Below, piece after piece: positions 16,988-25,497 of a stretch of DNA of 64,000 nt. The translations under genes were made by a program, and so were the position numbers. This DNA is from UBA7703 sp034926785 (GTDB lineage: Bacteria; Bacillota; Clostridia; Christensenellales; CAG-138), in assembly GCA_034926785.1 (NCBI GenBank), contig JAYFQU010000020.1, positions 13,662-77,661 of the forward strand, written 5' to 3'. The notes beneath the pieces are model-generated. The model had not been told where the DNA came from and searched no databases. It was given only the letters and a program-made list of their open reading frames with translations. The stretch's first letter is position 1. Every line of letters starts with the position of its first letter.

Positions 16988-18049
16988 ATGGCACTTTCGG
17001 TCAATATCGTCAAACGGCTCAAGGGATTTACGCTGAACGTCTCCTTTTCTGCGGAGGCGGGCGTGACCGCGCTGCTCGGCGCGAGCGGCAGCGGAAAGAG
17101 CATGACGCTGCGCTGCATCGCGGGGGTGGAGAAGCCCGACGAGGGGAGCATCGTGCTCGACGGGCGCGTACTCTATGACTCCAATCAGAAGATCGATCTT
17201 CCGCCGCAGGCACGGAGGGTTGGCTATCTTTTTCAACGTTATGCGCTCTTCCCCGGCATGACGGTTGCGGAGAATATCGACGCGGGGCTCTCCCGCGAAC
17301 GGTGCGCATCCGCGCGCAGGGAAAAGCGGGATCGCTGGATCTCGCGGTTTCATCTGGAGGGGCTGGAGGGGCGGTATCCCCGGGAACTCTCCGGCGGGCA
17401 GATGCAGCGTGTCGCGCTGAGCCGCATGCTCGCGGGGGAGCCGGAGGCGATCCTGCTTGACGAACCCTTTGCCGCGCTGGACAGCCATCTGCGCTGGCAG
17501 ATGGAGGGCGAGGTGAAGGAGACGCTTTCGCAGTTTTCCGGCGTGGCGCTGCTGGTTTCCCATGACCGCGGCGAGGTTTACCGCATGAGCGGGCAGGCCT
17601 GCGTGCTCCATGCGGGCGTAAACGAGCCGCTCAGGCGGACGGCGTCGCTCTTTGAGCGGCCGCTGACGCTGCAGAGCGCACTGATCACCGGCTGTAAAAA
17701 CTGTACGCCCGCCCGGTTGGAAGGCGCGGATCGAATCTTTGTGCCGGGCTGGAATGCGCTGCTTTTCTGCGAGCGAGCGGGGGAAAGGGATATCACGCAC
17801 GCCGGCATCCGCGCGCACGATGTTTCGCCTTGTCAGGCGAGTGCGGAAAATGCGCTGCTCTGCCGCGTGGTGGACGCGGCGGAGGATGTATTCTCAAGCG
17901 TGCTGACGCTGCTGCCCGCGGGCGGGACGGCGACGATCCGCGCGGAGTTGGGCAAGGCGGAGGCAAAGGGGATTGCGGCGGGGAGCGAGGCATGGTTTTG
18001 CCTGCCCAAAAACGCGGTGATGCTGCTGAGCGAAATACGCCAAATCTGA
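16988..18049 (+). CDS. modC: Molybdate ABC transporter ATP-binding protein
   Basis: 353 residues. Walker A GASGSGKS (about 33-40), Q-loop FQRYALFP, signature LSGGQMQRVALSR, Walker B AILLDEPFAALD and the switch His in VSHD are all present, so it should be an active ATPase. From about residue 240 the C-terminal part looks like the TOBE/Mop-type regulatory domain that binds molybdate and can inhibit transport. It drives uptake through ModB. GGGGAAG lies before the ATG. The following mog gene is 51 bases downstream. Confidence 0.93.
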   Translation: MALSVNIVKRLKGFTLNVSFSAEAGVTALLGASGSGKSMTLRCIAGVEKPDEGSIVLDGRVLYDSNQKIDLPPQARRVGYLFQRYALFPGMTVAENIDAGLSRERCASARREKRDRWISRFHLEGLEGRYPRELSGGQMQRVALSRMLAGEPEAILLDEPFAALDSHLRWQMEGEVKETLSQFSGVALLVSHDRGEVYRMSGQACVLHAGVNEPLRRTASLFERPLTLQSALITGCKNCTPARLEGADRIFVPGWNALLFCERAGERDITHAGIRAHDVSPCQASAENALLCRVVDAAEDVFSSVLTLLPAGGTATIRAELGKAEAKGIAAGSEAWFCLPKNAVMLLSEIRQI

Positions 18050-18100
18050 TATACTATTGCTGATCGAAATCGGTCGCAGGATCCAATGGAGGAGAAAGCT

Positions 18101-18607
18101 ATGTTCAAGGCATCCGTTATCACCGTCAGCGACAAGGGTTTTCGTGGGGAACGCGAGGACACGGCGGGGCCGCTTGCAGCCGAGTTGCTCAGAGAAGCGG
18201 GCTACGAAGTCCTGACTATCTCCATTGTGCCGGACGAACAAGCGCAGATAGAGGCCGAACTGCGGCGGCACGCGGACGAGTTGGGGTCGAGTCTGATTCT
18301 CACGAGCGGCGGGACGGGATTCAGCAAACGGGACGTGACGCCGGAGGCGACGCTTGCGGTCTGCGAGCGGCTCGCGCCCGGCATACCGGAGGCGATGCGC
18401 GCCTATTGCCTAACCATCACCAACCGCGCGATGCTTTCGCGCGCCGTGGCGGGGTTATATCATGATTCGCTGATTGTGAACCTGCCCGGCAGTCCGAAGG
18501 CGGTGCGGGAGAATCTCGAACCGGTGCTGCCCGCGCTGGAGCACGGGCTGCATATGCTCCTCGGCACCAAAAACGAGTGTGCGAGCGAGGCGAGGCCCTC
18601 CCGATAA
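18101..18607 (+). CDS. mog: Molybdopterin adenylyltransferase (MogA/MoaB family)
   Basis: 168 residues with the complete single-domain MogA/MoaB fold: VITVSDKGFRGEREDTAGP at the start, LTSGGTGFSKRDVTPEAT (about 67-84) and the C-terminal NLPGSPKAVRENL. It adenylates molybdopterin so that MoeA can insert molybdenum. GGAGGAG at 18089-18095 points to ATG 18101, not to the ATG at 18086 that overlaps this site. It closes the molybdenum island and is followed by a terminator. Confidence 0.92.
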   Translation: MFKASVITVSDKGFRGEREDTAGPLAAELLREAGYEVLTISIVPDEQAQIEAELRRHADELGSSLILTSGGTGFSKRDVTPEATLAVCERLAPGIPEAMRAYCLTITNRAMLSRAVAGLYHDSLIVNLPGSPKAVRENLEPVLPALEHGLHMLLGTKNECASEARPSR

Positions 18608-18618
18608 AGACAAACAAA

Positions 18619-18643
18619 ACGAGCGCCCTCCAGGGGCGCTCGT
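18619..18643 (+). terminator. Terminator closing the molybdenum island
   Basis: ACGAGCGCCC pairs with GGGCGCTCGT around a short loop. The T-run is weak (TTGT). The next gene converges from the other strand. Confidence 0.7.
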
Positions 18644-18660
18644 TGTACAATGACTTGCCT

Positions 18661-19038
18661 TTATGCCTTTTCGGGAACACCGATATACTGCGAATTGCCA
18701 AATGCGAGAATGCAGTAGAAGATGATGCTCAGGAAGATGAGGCCGACCGCAAAACCGCCGCTCTTGCCAAAGGCTTTTGCGAGCTTCACCATCGTGATGA
18801 TCAGGAACACAATGTTCGCAATCGGGATTAACAGGAACAAGAATTTCCAGCCGTTGCCCCATGTGATCTTAAAGAGCACATAGAGATTGTAGAACGGGAT
18901 GATTGCCGCCCAACCGGGCTCGCCGGCTTTCTGGAAGATTTTCCACATCGCAATGATGCCGAGGATGCCGATCGCAAGACTCAATAGCGTTACGCCCGGA
19001 CTTGCCTGATAACCATAATCATAATTCCAGTTCTCCAT
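18661..19038 (-). CDS. Small integral membrane protein, DUF5684-like
   Basis: 125 residues with three to four membrane segments. The pattern MWKIFQKAGEPGWAAIIP followed by FYNLYVLFKITWG and a later KLAKAFGKSGGFAVGL is what I recall for DUF5684 proteins, which sometimes sit near signal peptidases; function unknown. A good AAGGGAGGT lies before the ATG. A decayed relative lies directly upstream on the same strand (19187-19530), so this was once a tandem pair. Confidence 0.8.
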   Translation of the reverse strand: MENWNYDYGYQASPGVTLLSLAIGILGIIAMWKIFQKAGEPGWAAIIPFYNLYVLFKITWGNGWKFLFLLIPIANIVFLIITMVKLAKAFGKSGGFAVGLIFLSIIFYCILAFGNSQYIGVPEKA

Positions 19039-19186
19039 ATTAAATACCTCCCTTCTTTATGGTAACTTGAGTATACCACTTTTATAAAAAAAGAAAAGAT
19101 TGAACTGTGAGTTCATCACGGAAACGGCCGGGTGCAAGAACGGCTGAATCCGGAACGGCTATTTTCTCAGGAACGAACGGACCTTC

Positions 19187-19530
19187 CGCTCGCGGGAACG
19201 CCGAGATAACAAGCATCGCCAAGGGACAGAATCGTAGCAGATATAATGCAGAAGAATAGGAGCCCAAAAGCAAACCACGGGCTCTTGCCGAACGCTCTCG
19301 CGAGCTTAAATTATGCGATGACGACATTGACAACCGGGATGAAGATTGCAAGTGGCAGCCGGTCGTGTCTTCATGCTATTTTAAACGTCAAATACTGGCT
19401 GTAAAACGGGGCAACCGCGCCGCGGTCGTGCTTGAGCGCTTTGCCATAGACGATCCTTACAACCATCAGGCCAAAAATGGAAAACATCAGCACCGGATAT
19501 GGATCGCTGTGCACCCTCTATCAATACATA
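19187..19530 (-). pseudogene. Decayed second copy of the DUF5684-like gene
   Basis: Translating the minus strand in pieces gives segments matching the intact neighbour in order: VAPFYSQYLTFKIA (against IIPFYNLYVLFKIT), FIPVVNVVIA, then KLARAFGKSPWFAFGLLF (against KLAKAFGKSGGFAVGLIF) and ILSLGDACYLGVP (against ILAFGNSQYIGVP). Stops and frame changes separate the pieces, including a TAA just before the second segment. No intact start is seen. The rest of the gap from 19039 to 19763 holds only this relic and the promoter of the next gene. Confidence 0.75.
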
Positions 19531-19695
19531 CGGATCCAGGCACAATGCCAATCCACGTTATAGCTCCTCCTCATTGTGATTGGTATGGAGTCTATCATCA
19601 TACAACAAACGTTGCGCCATAACGGGTTTACCATTCGGCTTGTACTGTATTGGTTGGGTAATAGACAAAAGCTGAAATAATAGACAAGGGATGCA

Positions 19696-19723
19696 TTGAC
19701 AACAATCCTAAATTGCGTATGCT
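19696..19723 (+). promoter_or_regulatory. Promoter for the membrane protein at 19764
   Basis: Perfect TTGACA (19696-19701), spacer of 16, TATGCT (19718-19723). AGGAGG (19752-19757) follows ahead of the ATG. Confidence 0.6.
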
Positions 19724-19763
19724 GTAGGTATCCTATCAAAATGATCCGGTCAGGAGGCACATC

Positions 19764-20405
19764 ATGTCCGCATATTCCATCAGTGCGCTGGAGATCTTGC
19801 GAAATCCCGCGCTCACTCTCAAATGGTATGTCGTACCTATGCTGCTCGTCGTCATGTATATCTACAACAAGGAGATTTCGGCGAAGAACTGGAACGTTGT
19901 ACTCGGCGGCGCGGCGCTCTGGGGCATGGATTTATTCAACGAAATCTGGAACAGCATCGTTTTTCACGCGACGGGATTCGCGCCCGTCTGGGGTACGCCG
20001 ATGGGCGTCGGGGACACCGCGCTGCTGCTCCTGATCGGCTACAACATCGAGATTTCGTTCATGTTCGCGATGATGGGCGTCGTCGTCTGCCTTACGCTGC
20101 CAAAGGATCCCAAGGCGAAGATTCTCGGCGTCAACAACCGCGTGTTTATGGCGGTGGTCTACACCACGCTCGCGGTTATCATCGAATGCTTCCTCAACTA
20201 CGCGGGCCTGCTCACCTGGGAGTATCCCTGGTGGAGCCGCACCGCGCCCTATCTTGTCTGGCTCGTCGGTTATCTGCCGTTCTTCACGATGGCGTTCGTG
20301 GTGCACGACATGAAGCAGATGAAAAACAAGCTGATCACGCTCGGTATCATCTTCGGCGTGGATATTCTCTCTCTGTTCATCTTTGGTTTGATGGGCTGGA
20401 TGTAA
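19764..20405 (+). CDS. Integral membrane protein of unknown function
   Basis: 213 residues with about six hydrophobic segments and short polar loops containing several Asp, Glu and Trp (GMDLFNEIWNSIVFH, GYNIEISFMF, WEYPWWSRTAPY). I do not recognise the family. AGGAGGCACATC before the ATG and a good promoter show it is expressed on its own. The recurring charged residues inside or next to membrane helices suggest a transporter or enzyme rather than an anchor, but this is only a guess. Confidence 0.75.
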   Translation: MSAYSISALEILRNPALTLKWYVVPMLLVVMYIYNKEISAKNWNVVLGGAALWGMDLFNEIWNSIVFHATGFAPVWGTPMGVGDTALLLLIGYNIEISFMFAMMGVVVCLTLPKDPKAKILGVNNRVFMAVVYTTLAVIIECFLNYAGLLTWEYPWWSRTAPYLVWLVGYLPFFTMAFVVHDMKQMKNKLITLGIIFGVDILSLFIFGLMGWM

Positions 20406-20525
20406 TCGCGGAAAGGGCTTTCAAACGATACCATTTTTCTGGCGTCTCCCGTCGAAACCGGCTGACTGCGTGAATTTGGAGCGGCGTTATTTGCTGTTTA
20501 CACGAGGATCCAAAAGGAGGCAGGC

Positions 20526-20810
20526 ATGAAAAAGGAATCCATCATTCAAATTTCGATTGGCGCTGCTCTATTGCTGATTGCGGCGCTGCTTGAGCTCGTT
20601 GCGTTGAAGGGCGGGCGGGTCGACCCTTGGCTGCCGGTCATCTTTGGCGCAATCGCCGTCCCGATCATATTTCCTCCGGTGATTCGCTGGGCGCATGAAA
20701 CGAAGCAAACCCATCAAGCACTCTCTATCGGGGTGATTGTTTTTCTGGCGATCTGGGCACTCTTGTGGATTACATATATCATTCTGACGATCCTTGGCGT
20801 AGCAAAATAA
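20526..20810 (+). CDS. Small membrane protein of unknown function
   Basis: 94 residues, three hydrophobic segments, GGAGGCAGGC ahead of the ATG. It starts MKKESIIQISIGAALLLIAA. No family recognised. It lies 120 bases after the previous membrane protein and just ahead of repeat copy B3 with its two hairpins. Confidence 0.65.
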   Translation: MKKESIIQISIGAALLLIAALLELVALKGGRVDPWLPVIFGAIAVPIIFPPVIRWAHETKQTHQALSIGVIVFLAIWALLWITYIILTILGVAK

Positions 20811-20827
20811 CCGGTGAACACAAACAA

Positions 20828-21075
20828 AGGACACTCCCGGGGAGCGTCCTTGAGGCCGCCCAAAAACGAGTTTTTTGACGGGATAACCGCTCTTTGCCTC
20901 TCGTCCTCCGGACTCCGAACGGCAAAGAGCTGCGCAGCAATCGCCCGATTCCGGGCGATCCGTCACGGTGGCAAAGCCACCGAGGCCGGAATCGATGGGT
21001 TAAGGGCTACGGCCCTTAACAATCCCGGGACTTTTTTTGGCAGACCGATGGACACTCCTTGGGAGTGTCCTTTTT
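20828..21075 (+). repeat. Repeat family B, copy B3 (full length), between two copies of a terminator hairpin
   Basis: Core 20852-21048, about 197 bp. Left end GAGGCCGCCCAAAAACGAG, right end GACTTTTTTTGGCAGACCGA. The left hairpin GGACACTCCCGGGGAGCGTCC (20829-20849) and the right hairpin GGACACTCCTTGGGAGTGTCC (21050-21070, followed by TTTTT) are the same sequence with a few changes. Internal stems: CGTTCGG-type arms GCTCTTTGCC/GGCAAAGAGC, GGTGGC/GCCACC and GGGCTACGGCCC. No coding potential. Confidence 0.88.
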
Positions 21076-21089
21076 CGCGCGGTAAAGAG

Positions 21090-21860
21090 CTAGAGGGAGA
21101 TGCCAAATAGTTGCATCGCGTTTTGATAAGTCGCCTCGGCGGCTTCGGAAACGGTGATGCCGCGCACCTTGGCGAGCATCTCGAGCGTGAAATGAATCAG
21201 AAGCGGACTGTTGCGCTCCCCCCTGTGCGGCTCCGGTGTCATATAGGGGCAGTCGGTCTCGATGACGAGCCGCTCCAGCGGCAGCTTTTCCGCGATTGCA
21301 CGCTGCTTGGTTGCGTTCTTAAATGTCAGCGCGCCGCCAAAGGCGATGTATAAGCCCATATCGATATACCGGACCGCGTCCTCATAGCTGCCGGAGTAGC
21401 AGTGCAGCACGCCGCCCAGCCGCCCTCGCCGCGCGGAGAGCATCGCCATCACGTCTCCGTGCGCCTCGCGGTCGTGGACGATGACCGGTTTGTTTGCGGC
21501 GATTGCCATGTCCAGTTGGTTGGCAAACGCTTCGCGCTGTGCTTCCCGCGGGGAGAAGTCGTAGTGATAGTCCAGTCCGATTTCGCCGACGGCGACTATT
21601 TTTTTGTGCTCAAGCGCGCGCTCTACGCGCAGCAGATTGGTGTTATCCGCCTTGCTCGCGCTGTGCGGGTGGATGCCGGCGCTGCCGTAGACGGAGTCAT
21701 ACAGCAGCGTGAGCGCCTGCACCTTGGGGATGTCCTCGGCCTCGACGCAGGCCTCCACAAAGCCGCAAACGCCCGCCTCGGGAAACGAGGCGATCAGCGC
21801 GTTACGGTCTGGCTCAAACTGGTCGTCGAGCAGGTGTGCGTGTGTGTCAAATAGCTTCAT
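21090..21860 (-). CDS. tatD: TatD-family metal-dependent DNase/hydrolase
   Basis: 256 residues from ATG 21860, a complete TatD TIM barrel. Metal ligands are visible in order: THAHL at the start, GEIGLDYH (about 94-101), VHDREAH, LHCYSG and ETDCPYM. TatD proteins cleave DNA 3' ends and may act in repair or tRNA/protein quality control. The gene is the last of a minus-strand run metG-acetyltransferase-tatD; metG-tatD pairing is common in Gram-positive genomes. An in-frame ATG at 21899 is rejected because it overlaps the upstream gene and adds no family sequence. Confidence 0.93.
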   Translation of the reverse strand: MKLFDTHAHLLDDQFEPDRNALIASFPEAGVCGFVEACVEAEDIPKVQALTLLYDSVYGSAGIHPHSASKADNTNLLRVERALEHKKIVAVGEIGLDYHYDFSPREAQREAFANQLDMAIAANKPVIVHDREAHGDVMAMLSARRGRLGGVLHCYSGSYEDAVRYIDMGLYIAFGGALTFKNATKQRAIAEKLPLERLVIETDCPYMTPEPHRGERNSPLLIHFTLEMLAKVRGITVSEAAEATYQNAMQLFGISL

Positions 21861-21882
21861 GTTGCGTCTTTCTGCTCCTGCG

Positions 21883-22431
21883 TCACTGCGCCTCAACAAG
21901 GTCGCAATCCATCAGAATCTCGTCAAAATAGCGCTCGCCAACGTGGATGCGCCCCTTGTGCCGCCCGATTTCAGTGAAGCCGAAACGTCGGTAGAGCGCG
22001 ATGGCGCGGCTGTTTTCGGCGTGCACCTCCAGCGAGAGCGTACGGAGTAAGCCGGTGCCTTTTGCAAAGTCGATCATCGCCTGCATGGCGATGGAGCCGA
22101 TGCCGAGGTGCCAGTAGGCGCGCTTGATGGAGATCGAAACCCCGCCGACATGCGAGATGCGCTTTCTCACCGCGCCGCGAACATCGCAGACCAATACGAT
22201 TTCGCCGTCCACCACGCCAAGGAACATCTTTGTGTTCGGCGCGTTCAGCGTTCCGCTGATCCAGTCGCGCTCGCCTTCCAGCGTGAGGCCGTCGATGCCG
22301 TTCTCGTCCGCAAGCAGAAAATCGGTTTCTCCGCCGACAACCTTGAGAAAGTTCAGCAGCTCTTCCGCGTCCTCCGGCGTCGGGTCGCGCAAAATCAGCA
22401 CTCTCCCGTCCTTGAGCGAATATTCCGTCAT
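21883..22431 (-). CDS. GNAT-family N-acetyltransferase
   Basis: 182 residues. The acetyl-CoA binding region reads ISIKRAYWHLGIGSIAMQAM (the Q/R-x-x-G-x-G/A loop is modified to WHLGIGS), followed by LSLEVHAENSRAIALYRRFGF, the classic GNAT motif B. It resembles spermidine/amino-group acetyltransferases, but the substrate cannot be told. ATG 22431 follows GGGAGA. It sits between metG and tatD, 22 bases from tatD's start, and is probably co-transcribed with both. Confidence 0.87.
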   Translation of the reverse strand: MTEYSLKDGRVLILRDPTPEDAEELLNFLKVVGGETDFLLADENGIDGLTLEGERDWISGTLNAPNTKMFLGVVDGEIVLVCDVRGAVRKRISHVGGVSISIKRAYWHLGIGSIAMQAMIDFAKGTGLLRTLSLEVHAENSRAIALYRRFGFTEIGRHKGRIHVGERYFDEILMDCDLVEAQ

Positions 22432-22459
22432 ATGCGTTCTCCCGTCTGTTCGGAGGAGA

Positions 22460-24451
22460 TCAGCGAACCTTGAGTCCGCTCGCCATCGGCGCAAGTGTGG
22501 TCAGCGCAGAGAGATTCACGTCCGCTTCGTCGGATGCGCAGAGGATCATGCCCCTGCTTTCCACGCCGCAGAGCGTGACCGGCTTGAGGTTCGCGACCAA
22601 CACCACCGTCTTGCCGACAAGGTCTTCCGGCGCGTACCACTGCTTGATGCCGGAGACAACCGTGCGCGTCTCTTCGCCAACCTCGATGGTGAGCTTGAGC
22701 AGCTTTTTGCTCTTCTTGATCTCCTCGGCTGCAACCACCTTGGCCAACCGGAGGTCGATCTTGGCAAAGTCGTTATACTCGATTTCCGGCAGGGGGGCGT
22801 CTTCGTCCGGTTCTTCCGCCTTTGCCGGCTCGGCTGGGGCCTTCGTCTCTGCAGGGGCGGCCGCAGCCTTCGCCTTTTCCGCCTCCGCGGCGAAGAAGGC
22901 CAGCTCCGCTTCCGTGTCGATACGGGGGAAGAGCGCCTCGCCCTTGTGCACCACGCTGCCAGGGACGCTGCCGCCCCAGACGAGGGAGGCATAGTCCGCC
23001 TGTGCGGTATTCACGCCGAGCTGGGCAAACATCTTCTGCGGTGTGCTAGTCAGGAACGGCACGAGCAGAATTGCGACAATGCGAAGACTCTCAGCGAGGT
23101 TATACAAAACGGTCTTGAGCCGCTCCTGACCGGCCTCGCTTTTGGCGAGCGTCCAGGGGGCGGTGACGTCGATATATTTGTTGCAGGCGTTGACAAGCTT
23201 CCAAATCTCCGCCAGCGCATCGGGAATGTGCAGCTCGCTCATCTGCGCGTCCACCTTCGCGGACAGCTCGCTTGCGAGGGAGACGAGCGCGGCGTCCTCG
23301 TCCGCAGCGGCGGCGGGGGCGGGCAGCACGCCGCCGAAATATTTGTCGATCATTGCGACCGTGCGGCTCAACAGGTTGCCGAGGTCGTTGGCGAGGTCGG
23401 TATTGATCCGCGCAATCAGCGCTTCGTTGGAGAACGTGCCATCCGAGCCGAACGGTACCTCACGCAGGAGAAAGTAGCGAATCGCGTCCACGCCATAGCG
23501 CGCGCAGAGCTGGACGGGATCGACCACATTGCCCTTCGACTTGCTCATCTTGCCGCCGTCCAGTACGAGCCAGCCGTGGCCGAAGACCTGCTTGGGCAGC
23601 GGTTCACCAAGGGCCATGAGCATAATCGGCCAGATGATGGTATGGAAGCGCACAATCTCCTTGCCGACGATATGCACATCCGCCGGCCAGAACTTGCGGT
23701 AGAGCGAATCGTCTTCGCTTCCCCACCCAAGCGCGGTAATATAGTTGCTTAATGCGTCCAGCCAGACATAGACGACGTGTTTTCCATCAAAATCGACTGG
23801 TATTCCCCACGTAAAGCTGGTTCTGCTCACGCAGAGATCCTCTAGCCCCGGCAGAAGAAAGTTTTGCAGCATCTCGTTCGTGCGGCTGTTGGGCTGGATA
23901 AACGTTGGGTTGTCCTTGATGTATTGAATCAGGCGGTCGGCATATTTCGAAAGACGGAAGAAATAGCTTTCCTCCTCCACCAGCTCAACGGGGCCGCCGC
24001 AGTCCGGGCAGACGCCGCCTGCTTCCTCCACCTGGCGGTCAAGCCAAAAGCTCTCGCAGGGGGTGCAGTAGCGACCGGTGTATTTCGACTTGTAGATATC
24101 GCCCTGATCATAGAGCTGTTTAAACATCTTTTGCACGGCCTTGACATGGTAGTCGTCCGTGGTGCGGATGAACTTATCATAGGAGATATCCAGCAGCTTC
24201 CAGAGATCCTTGAATCCCGCGACGATCTCATCCACATATTGCTGCGGGGTGACGCCCGCCGCCTTGGCTTTGCGCTCGATCTTCTGGCCATGCTCGTCCG
24301 AGCCGGTCAAAAAGAAGGTCTCATAACCGCGCTGACGCTTGTAGCGGGCGATGGCGTCCGTCGCGACGGTGCTGTAGGCGTGCCCGATGTGCAGGTTCGC
24401 GCTCGGATAATAGATGGGTGTGGTGATGTAAAATGTCTTTTTCTCGTCCAT
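22460..24451 (-). CDS. metG: Methionyl-tRNA synthetase with C-terminal tRNA-binding domain
   Basis: 663 residues, class Ia synthetase that charges tRNA-Met. Visible are the HIGH motif in PIYYPSANLHIGHAYS near the start, a zinc knuckle (CTPCESFW and CPDCGGP, about 127-150), WLDALSNYI, and GKMSKSKGNVVDP carrying KMSKS. An Ala/Glu/Pro linker near residue 530 leads to an EMAPII-like tRNA-binding domain (FAKIDLRLAKVV to the end). ATG 24451 after GAGGAAGAGA is preferred to 24469. It is controlled by the T-box leader upstream and heads the metG-GNAT-tatD run. Confidence 0.96.
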   Translation of the reverse strand: MDEKKTFYITTPIYYPSANLHIGHAYSTVATDAIARYKRQRGYETFFLTGSDEHGQKIERKAKAAGVTPQQYVDEIVAGFKDLWKLLDISYDKFIRTTDDYHVKAVQKMFKQLYDQGDIYKSKYTGRYCTPCESFWLDRQVEEAGGVCPDCGGPVELVEEESYFFRLSKYADRLIQYIKDNPTFIQPNSRTNEMLQNFLLPGLEDLCVSRTSFTWGIPVDFDGKHVVYVWLDALSNYITALGWGSEDDSLYRKFWPADVHIVGKEIVRFHTIIWPIMLMALGEPLPKQVFGHGWLVLDGGKMSKSKGNVVDPVQLCARYGVDAIRYFLLREVPFGSDGTFSNEALIARINTDLANDLGNLLSRTVAMIDKYFGGVLPAPAAAADEDAALVSLASELSAKVDAQMSELHIPDALAEIWKLVNACNKYIDVTAPWTLAKSEAGQERLKTVLYNLAESLRIVAILLVPFLTSTPQKMFAQLGVNTAQADYASLVWGGSVPGSVVHKGEALFPRIDTEAELAFFAAEAEKAKAAAAPAETKAPAEPAKAEEPDEDAPLPEIEYNDFAKIDLRLAKVVAAEEIKKSKKLLKLTIEVGEETRTVVSGIKQWYAPEDLVGKTVVLVANLKPVTLCGVESRGMILCASDEADVNLSALTTLAPMASGLKVR

Positions 24452-24477
24452 GGTTCTCTTCCTCCCCAAACTTGGTT

Positions 24478-24770
24478 AATACAAAATGAAAAAACGCATG
24501 TCGCCCTCGTGTAAGGACGACACGCGAAAAAACCGCACTGCCGCTGGTAGACCACCTTACTTCCCCGTCGAACCGGAGGGCATAAGTTTCCGCTGTATCG
24601 GGCGGAGACCCGCCGCGGCTGAGGCGAATGGAGCGTTCACCGCGAGGAGCTCGGGAGCCATGTTCGGCAAGGGCGCGATTTCGGGCTTTCACCTGACCCC
24701 GAATCTCTCTTCAAACGCGCGGCTAACCTACTCTTTCCGTCGTTGCTCATATAGTCCACATAGCGTATCA
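24478..24770 (-). promoter_or_regulatory. T-box riboswitch controlling metG
   Basis: On the minus strand the leader has a Stem I with AGAGTAGG, GAAGAGAGATTCGG and GTGAAAGCCCG, then GAACATGGCT in which ATG (plus-strand 24659-24661) is a good methionine specifier. The antiterminator bulge region AAGGTGGTCTACCAGCGG lies at 24541-24558. A terminator (CGCGTGTCGTCC against GGGCGACATGCG, 24495-24526) with a T-run follows, 44 bases before the metG start. Uncharged tRNA-Met should favour the antiterminator and switch metG on. Confidence 0.9.
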
Positions 24771-24866
24771 CCGCGCCCCTGAATTTGTCAAGGCAAGGTT
24801 GTTATTCTTGCACGATCGTGCTAAGATAGGTTGTCTTTGTATCAGGATTTTGTTGGAGTGAAAAGT

Positions 24867-25457
24867 ATGTTTGTCATCGCCGGACTCGGCAACCCTGGCT
24901 TGCTCTATCAGCGCTCGCGTCACAACGCGGGCTTTCAGGCGCTGGATGTGATTGCCGACGAGCTGCATATCCGCGTCGTCAAACGGGGCTTTAGCGGCAT
25001 CTATGGCGAGGGGGTCTATCAGGGTGAACGGGTCGTTCTGGTGAAACCTGCCACCTATATGAATCTCTCCGGCGATTGTATCCAGGCGCTGCTGCATTTC
25101 TATAAGTGCCCTGTGGAGCGGCTCATCGTGCTGTATGACGACATCGAACTGCCCGTCGGCTCCCTCCGTATCCGCGAGAAAGGCAGCGCGGGCACGCACA
25201 ACGGCATGCGCTCCATTATCGCCTGCGTGGGCAGCGAGAACTTTCCGCGGATCCGCATCGGCGTGGGCGACCGCGCGGGCGGCAAGGATCTAAAGGATCA
25301 TGTGCTTGGCAAACCCGGCAAAGAGGAACAAAAACAATTGGAAAACGCCTTTTGCGACGCGGCGGGCGCGGCAAAGCTCATTTTAGAAGGAAACCTGCAG
25401 GAAGCGCAGGCAAGATATAACAAACGACACATCGGCGGGGCAAAGGCGGAGGAATAA
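24867..25457 (+). CDS. pth: Peptidyl-tRNA hydrolase
   Basis: 196 residues covering the whole Pth family. It frees tRNAs from stalled peptidyl-tRNA. Conserved features: GLGNPG at the start, SRHNAGF with the catalytic His, VKPATYMNLSG, DDIELPVGSLRIR and GSAGTHNGMRSI. ATG 24867 is used because residues from an upstream in-frame start (24831) do not belong to the family; the ribosome site is weak (TTGGAGTG). mfd follows 40 bases later, the common pth-mfd order of Gram-positive bacteria. Confidence 0.95.
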   Translation: MFVIAGLGNPGLLYQRSRHNAGFQALDVIADELHIRVVKRGFSGIYGEGVYQGERVVLVKPATYMNLSGDCIQALLHFYKCPVERLIVLYDDIELPVGSLRIREKGSAGTHNGMRSIIACVGSENFPRIRIGVGDRAGGKDLKDHVLGKPGKEEQKQLENAFCDAAGAAKLILEGNLQEAQARYNKRHIGGAKAEE

Positions 25458-25497
25458 GGTCGCCTGCGCCTCGAAGTTACGGACGAACGGGGGACGC

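Noticed and set aside
20852..21048. Family B repeats as a CRISPR array or REP/BIME cluster
   Set aside because: Copies are single and kilobases apart with no spacers, no cas genes; they are much longer than REP units and have defined ends.
22124..23752. A 542-codon frame on the plus strand opposite metG and the acetyltransferase gene
   Set aside because: Antisense to two well-supported genes; composition typical of a shadow frame.
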